Part shown: positions 4,354-7,498 of the stretch, one piece after another | How the letters are laid out: each line of letters opens with the position of its first letter | Numbering within the stretch: the stretch's first letter is position 1 | Assembly (NCBI GenBank): GCA_937949745.1 | Contig: CALECM010000101.1 | Span: 1-7,498 of the forward strand | From: an uncultured Bacteroidales bacterium | GTDB lineage: Bacteria > Bacteroidota > Bacteroidia > Bacteroidales > WCHB1-69 | Length of the DNA stretch: 7,498 bases | Reading direction: 5' to 3' | Made by a program: the position numbers and the translations under genes | The notes under the pieces: generated by a model | Told to the model about the DNA's origin: nothing | The model's input: only the letters and a program-made list of their open reading frames with translations | Database searches by the model: none

Positions 4354-5268
4354 TTATCCCTGGAAGAGCCCCTTAACGGATAAATATCTTTCTCCGGTAT
4401 CGTAATTAATAGTCAGGATTCGTGTACCTTTCGGTAATTCTTTACATTTCTTCATGGTTGCCGCGATGGCTGCTCCGGTCGATATTCCGCCCAATATACT
4501 TTCTTGTTTCACCAATTCACCGGCTGCCCGGAATGCTTCTTCATCGGTCACCGGGATAGTGCCGTCCAGGAGGCTTGTATTGAGTATACCGGGAATAAAT
4601 CCCGCTCCGATACCCTGTATTTTATGACTTCCGGGTTGCTGTCCGGAAATAACGGCTGAAGCGGCAGGCTCAACTGCCAATACCTTTATCGAAGGAAAAT
4701 GATCTTTCAAAACTTCGCCGATCCCTGTGATGTTGCCTCCGGTTCCCACGCAACTTATAAAATAATCGAAACCTTCCGGAAATTCCCGGATTATTTCCAG
4801 CGCTGTGGTTTTCTTATGTATCTCCACATTGGCCTGATTTTGGAACTGCTGGGGTATAAAACTTCCCGGAGTTTCCTCTTTCAATCGATCGGCTGCTGCG
4901 ATTGCTCCTTTCATTCCCTGATCGGCCGGAGTTAATAAGATCTCCGCGCCATAGGTTTTCATAAGCTGAACCCGTTCTACCGACATGGATTCGGGCATGG
5001 TCAGGATAACACGGTAACCTTTCAGCCAGCCGATCCAGGCCAGTCCGATACCGGTATTTCCCGAGGTCGGTTCAATAATTACTCCACCTTCCTGAAGCAT
5101 ACCTTTTTGTTCGGCATCTTCGATCATCGCGAGCGCAACGCGGTCCTTAATACTGCCTCCGGGATTTTGTTTTTCCAGTTTCAGATAGACTTCATGATCG
5201 GGGAAAAGACGGCTTAAACGGATATGAGGCGTATTGCCTATCGTAGTAATGTATGATTTATCGTTCAT
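4354..5268 (-). CDS. cysK: cysteine synthase (O-acetylserine sulfhydrylase)
   Basis: A cytoplasmic PLP enzyme of 304 residues that converts O-acetylserine and sulfide to cysteine and acetate. PLP is held by Lys41 in NPGGSIKDR (35-43). The substrate-carboxylate loop is TSGNTG (68-73) and the phosphate loop is GTGGNITG (175-182). The KIQGIGAGFIP stretch (216-226) and NYDTGERYLS near the end favour CysK over CysM. The usual GISSGA motif is GISTGA (261-266), with Thr where the pyridine-nitrogen-binding Ser usually sits; Thr can make the same hydrogen bond. The start codon lies 11 bases after the stop of the acetyltransferase gene, so the two form an operon with the upstream enzyme first. It probably depends on the promoter upstream of the acetyltransferase. 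Length is normal for the family. Confidence 0.93.
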   Translation of the reverse strand: MNDKSYITTIGNTPHIRLSRLFPDHEVYLKLEKQNPGGSIKDRVALAMIEDAEQKGMLQEGGVIIEPTSGNTGIGLAWIGWLKGYRVILTMPESMSVERVQLMKTYGAEILLTPADQGMKGAIAAADRLKEETPGSFIPQQFQNQANVEIHKKTTALEIIREFPEGFDYFISCVGTGGNITGIGEVLKDHFPSIKVLAVEPAASAVISGQQPGSHKIQGIGAGFIPGILNTSLLDGTIPVTDEEAFRAAGELVKQESILGGISTGAAIAATMKKCKELPKGTRILTINYDTGERYLSVKGLFQG

Positions 5269-5279
5269 GGTATTTAATA

Positions 5280-6077
5280 TTAGGTATTTTCAAATTTATA
5301 TTTTTTTCTGGCGTGGTAATAAACCTTGGAGCCGGGAGGAACGCTTTCCGTGAGCCAGACGTTTCCTCCGATCACCGTATCATGTCCAATCACGGTATCT
5401 CCACCGAGAATAATGGCGTTAGCGTAAATAATGACATTATCTTCGATAGTCGGGTGCCTTTTGGAACACGCACTATTTTTATGGACATGCAAAGCGCCCA
5501 AAGTCACTCCCTGATAAATCTTAACGTGATTCCCTATTATGCAGGTCTGTCCGATGACCGTGCCGGTTCCGTGATCTAAAAAGAAACTTTCGCCGATCAT
5601 GGCTCCGGGATGGATATCCACCCCGGTCTTGGTATGGGCATACTCCGTGAAAAGTCGGGGAATGACCGGAATATCCAGGCTATACAACCCGTGGGCGATG
5701 CGGTATACGGCAGTGGCGAAAAAGCCGGGATAAGTCAGGATAACTTCTTCAAGAGAGGTACATGCCGGATCGTTGTCAAGATATGATTCCGCATCCTTAT
5801 AAAGTTTCTCCTGTATTTCCGGAAGTCCGGATAGAAACTGATCGACCGCTGTTTCCACTCTTTCTTCGGGTATCAATCTCTTGAAATTAGCGGAAAGGGT
5901 ATTGTAGATATAGAAAAAACATTGTTCTACGGTGTGGTTATCCACAATCTTTGTATTAGGAAACAATTGCAGAAATAACAGTTCTATCACTTCTTCCAAT
6001 TGTTTTTTATCCAAAGAAGAAACGACGGGATAGGGTTTAAGCCGGGAAAGTAACGCAGCAATTTTGACGGGTTCCAT
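5280..6077 (-). CDS. cysE: serine O-acetyltransferase
   Basis: A cytoplasmic enzyme of 265 residues that transfers acetyl from acetyl-CoA to L-serine, giving the O-acetylserine used by the next gene. Residues 1 to about 145 are the helical N-terminal domain, with DNDPA (101-105) matching the conserved RDRDPA region. From about 150 a left-handed beta-helix of hexapeptide repeats follows. Asp154 (VDIHPGA) and Asp168-His169 (LDHGTG) match the Asp143 and Asp157-His158 catalytic residues of E. coli CysE with identical spacing. KRHPTIED and the AIILGGDTVIG coils follow. The C-terminus ends KYKFENT and lacks the terminal Ile that inserts into CysK in the classical complex. The helical domain is of the type often annotated EpsC in Bacteroidota. 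First gene of the cysteine operon. Confidence 0.92.
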   Translation of the reverse strand: MEPVKIAALLSRLKPYPVVSSLDKKQLEEVIELLFLQLFPNTKIVDNHTVEQCFFYIYNTLSANFKRLIPEERVETAVDQFLSGLPEIQEKLYKDAESYLDNDPACTSLEEVILTYPGFFATAVYRIAHGLYSLDIPVIPRLFTEYAHTKTGVDIHPGAMIGESFFLDHGTGTVIGQTCIIGNHVKIYQGVTLGALHVHKNSACSKRHPTIEDNVIIYANAIILGGDTVIGHDTVIGGNVWLTESVPPGSKVYYHARKKYKFENT

Positions 6078-6115
6078 ATCATAATAATTTGCGAGATGAT
6101 CAAAACCTTGAAAAT

Positions 6116-6123
6116 CAAGTATA
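6116..6123 (-). promoter_or_regulatory. candidate -7 box of the cysteine operon
   Basis: Minus-strand TATACTTG (6123-6116) differs from TAnnTTTG by one base and would start transcription about 30 bases before the ATG at 6077. No convincing -33 TTTG is visible at the expected spacing. No T-box, SAM or other riboswitch fold is evident in the short leader. Confidence 0.35.
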
Positions 6124-6202
6124 GATCATTAAAATCAACATTAGGAAAGCCTGATTGTTGCAATATTTATTTACATGTACCAAAAAATAATTTTGAAGAT
6201 GT

Positions 6203-6220
6203 AATAAAGATAACTTTATT
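6203..6220. promoter_or_regulatory. 18-base perfect dyad between divergent genes
   Basis: AATAAAG (6203-6209) and CTTTATT (6214-6220) are exact reverse complements with the spacer ATAA. It lies between the cysteine operon and asparaginase promoters, about 45 bases upstream of the asparaginase -7 box. Its size suits a dimeric regulator, but the AT-rich sequence makes chance occurrence possible. Confidence 0.4.
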
Positions 6221-6240
6221 TACCGAAGAGACCGGAACAG

Positions 6241-6273
6241 TTAGAAAAATCTGAGATATTATTTTTACTTTTG
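6241..6273 (+). promoter_or_regulatory. promoter of the asparaginase gene
   Basis: TACTTTTG (6266-6273) matches TAnnTTTG exactly. TTAG (6241-6244), about 21 bases upstream, is a weak -33 box. Transcription would start near 6279, leaving a leader of only about 12 bases before the ATG at 6291 and no room for a normal Shine-Dalgarno. Confidence 0.6.
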
Positions 6274-6290
6274 CGGCCTAAAATTTTAGC

Positions 6291-7328
6291 ATGAAACGTA
6301 AGATATTATTACTATATACGGGCGGGACTATCGGGATGATGAGAAATGCCTCCGGAGCTTTGGAACCTTTTCCTTTTGAAGACATCTATGATCATTTACC
6401 CATGTTAAAGTTACTGGATGCGGAGATCATATACCGGGAAATGAAACCGTTAATAGATTCTTCGGATACGAATCCCGCTTTCTGGATCAGGCTGGCAGAG
6501 ATCATTTACGGGGAATACATCCATTATGACGGTTTTGTGATCCTTCACGGGACCGATACTATGGCTTACACGGCATCAGCGCTATCTTTTATGCTGGAAA
6601 ACCTGGCAAAACCCGTCATATTAACCGGCTCCCAGTTGCCTTTAGGTGTCATGCGCACCGACGGGCGGGAAAATATCCTTAATTCCGTCGAAATCGCGAT
6701 CGCATACAGGAACGGCAGGCCCCGGGTTCCCGAAGTCTGTATCTATTTTGAGGATTCCCTTTACCGTGGTAACAGGGCATATAAAGATAACGCCGAACAA
6801 TTTAATGCTTTTACGTCCTCTAATTATCCTAAACTGGCGGAGGTAGGAGTGAAGGTCAAATATAACGATGCTTATATAAAACCAATGCCGGAAGAAGAAC
6901 TGATCCTTCACCGGGGACTGGACGATAATATCGCGATTATGAAACTTTATCCGGGGATTACGCCGCAACTCATTTCCACCATTTTTCAAACGCCCGGAAT
7001 ACGGGCTGTGATCATGGAGTCTTTCGGTACGGGTAATGCGCCCAGTGATCCGGTATTCCTTTCTTTATTGGAGGAAGCGATCCGTAAAGGATTGATCATC
7101 GTGAACGTAACCCAGTGCAAAGGAGGAGGAAGTGTGGAAATAGGCCGGTATGGAACCAGCGTGGCGTTAGGTGACCTGGGCGTAATAAGCGGTTATGATA
7201 TTACGACAGAGGCAGCTGTTACCAAATTGATGTATTTATTGGGAGAAGGATTGTCGAACGAAGAAGTTAAGAAATGGATGCCGGTCCCGTTAAGAGGTGA
7301 GATGCAACCTGATTGCCCGGATGTGTAA
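6291..7328 (+). CDS. ansA: type I (cytoplasmic) L-asparaginase
   Basis: A 345-residue enzyme that hydrolyses L-asparagine to L-aspartate and ammonia. No signal peptide is seen, which places it in the cytoplasm and with the type I group. The N-terminal YTGGTIGM holds the nucleophile Thr13. The substrate-binding IDSSDT is at 55-60. HGTDTMAYT (86-94) carries the second catalytic pair, Thr88-Asp89. Lys164 in YRGNRAYKDN completes the proton relay. FGTGNAPSD and the QCKGGGSVEIGRYGTS segment belong to the C-terminal domain, as in E. coli AnsA. The length is typical for the family (about 340). It is transcribed divergently from the cysteine operon from its own promoter with a very short leader, and the stop codon is followed at once by a duplicated repeat-bearing sequence. 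Confidence 0.92.
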   Translation: MKRKILLLYTGGTIGMMRNASGALEPFPFEDIYDHLPMLKLLDAEIIYREMKPLIDSSDTNPAFWIRLAEIIYGEYIHYDGFVILHGTDTMAYTASALSFMLENLAKPVILTGSQLPLGVMRTDGRENILNSVEIAIAYRNGRPRVPEVCIYFEDSLYRGNRAYKDNAEQFNAFTSSNYPKLAEVGVKVKYNDAYIKPMPEEELILHRGLDDNIAIMKLYPGITPQLISTIFQTPGIRAVIMESFGTGNAPSDPVFLSLLEEAIRKGLIIVNVTQCKGGGSVEIGRYGTSVALGDLGVISGYDITTEAAVTKLMYLLGEGLSNEEVKKWMPVPLRGEMQPDCPDV

Positions 7329-7369
7329 TGAATTAAAAGATCAGAGGAGAAGTGTTGATTTCCGGTAAT

Positions 7370-7396
7370 AGATCCTTCACGACGTTCAGGATGACA
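7370..7396. repeat. REP-like hairpin element f
   Basis: AGATCCTTC-ACGACGT-TCAGGATGACA, same orientation as element e. On the minus strand it folds as ATCCT, GA, ACG, T, CGT, GA, AGGAT, so the cap has an A-T pair where elements a-d have G-C. It sits about 40 bases after the asparaginase stop. Confidence 0.75.
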
Positions 7397-7457
7397 AGAG
7401 AATTATCCGGTTGATTAATGTGTAAAAAAATCAGAAGATATGATGATCTCCAGTAAT

Positions 7458-7482
7458 AGATCCTTCACTACGTTCAGGATGA
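7458..7482. repeat. REP-like hairpin element g
   Basis: AGATCCTTC-ACTACGT-TCAGGATGA, about 88 bases after element f. On the minus strand the cap is AC-GTA-GT, again flanked by GA on both sides and the ATCCT/AGGAT stem. Confidence 0.75.
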
Positions 7483-7498
7483 AAACGGACAGAAGATG

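Larger units (their letters stand above)
7326..7484. repeat. imperfect tandem duplication downstream of asparaginase
   Basis: A block running from the asparaginase stop codon through ATCAGA, a CCGGTAATAGATCC junction and a REP-like element (7326-7396) recurs about 90 bases later (about 7416-7484) as ATCAGA, CCAGTAATAGATCC and a REP-like element. Between copies, bases differ in the spacer more than in the REP-like part. No T-tract terminator is evident. Confidence 0.6.

Noticed and set aside
6642..6989. Minus-strand open frame of 115 codons inside the asparaginase gene
   Set aside because: It is a shadow of a clear enzyme gene with all catalytic motifs on the other strand.

Overview
The window looks like chromosomal DNA of a member of the Bacteroidota, most likely Bacteroidales. 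The evidence is a HmuY-family lipoprotein with an acidic stretch after the lipid-anchor Cys, Bacteroidota-type promoters (-7 TAnnTTTG) upstream of several genes, a lack of clear Shine-Dalgarno sequences, and AT-rich leaders. I cannot name the genus.

Layout. (1) 24-623, minus: a HmuY-like haem-binding surface lipoprotein, whose usual TonB-receptor partner would lie beyond the left edge. (2) About 700-2268: some 1.5 kb without a credible gene, built from two nearly complete copies (781-1261, 1729-2191) and one truncated copy (1490-1755) of a composite, hairpin-rich repeat, with further palindromes between them. (3) 2269-2973, minus: an AT-rich orphan gene for a membrane-anchored NERD-domain (nuclease-related) protein. 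(4) 3083-3199, minus: tRNA-Asn(GTT) with a good intrinsic terminator and its own promoter. (5) 3348-4217, plus: a YitT/DUF2179 membrane protein. (6) 4354-6077, minus: a two-gene cysteine operon, serine acetyltransferase then cysteine synthase. (7) 6291-7328, plus: a cytoplasmic type I asparaginase, followed by a duplicated repeat-bearing tail.

How the genes work together. The acetyltransferase makes O-acetylserine and the synthase converts it with sulfide to cysteine. The asparaginase is transcribed divergently and is metabolically separate (asparagine to aspartate plus ammonia). The HmuY-like protein probably serves haem or porphyrin capture. The tRNA and YitT genes share a compact divergent promoter region. 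The repeat block plus the NERD gene looks like a plastic accessory segment between core genes.

The most unusual signal is in the repeats. Seven copies of a short REP-like element each fold, on one strand only, into a 5-bp stem, a tandem G-A/A-G internal loop and a tiny GC- or AC-closed cap. The same core recurs inside the larger hairpin of the composite repeat. The loop of another hairpin in the repeat is perfectly complementary to a distant part of the same unit. I see no transposase or integrase in the window.
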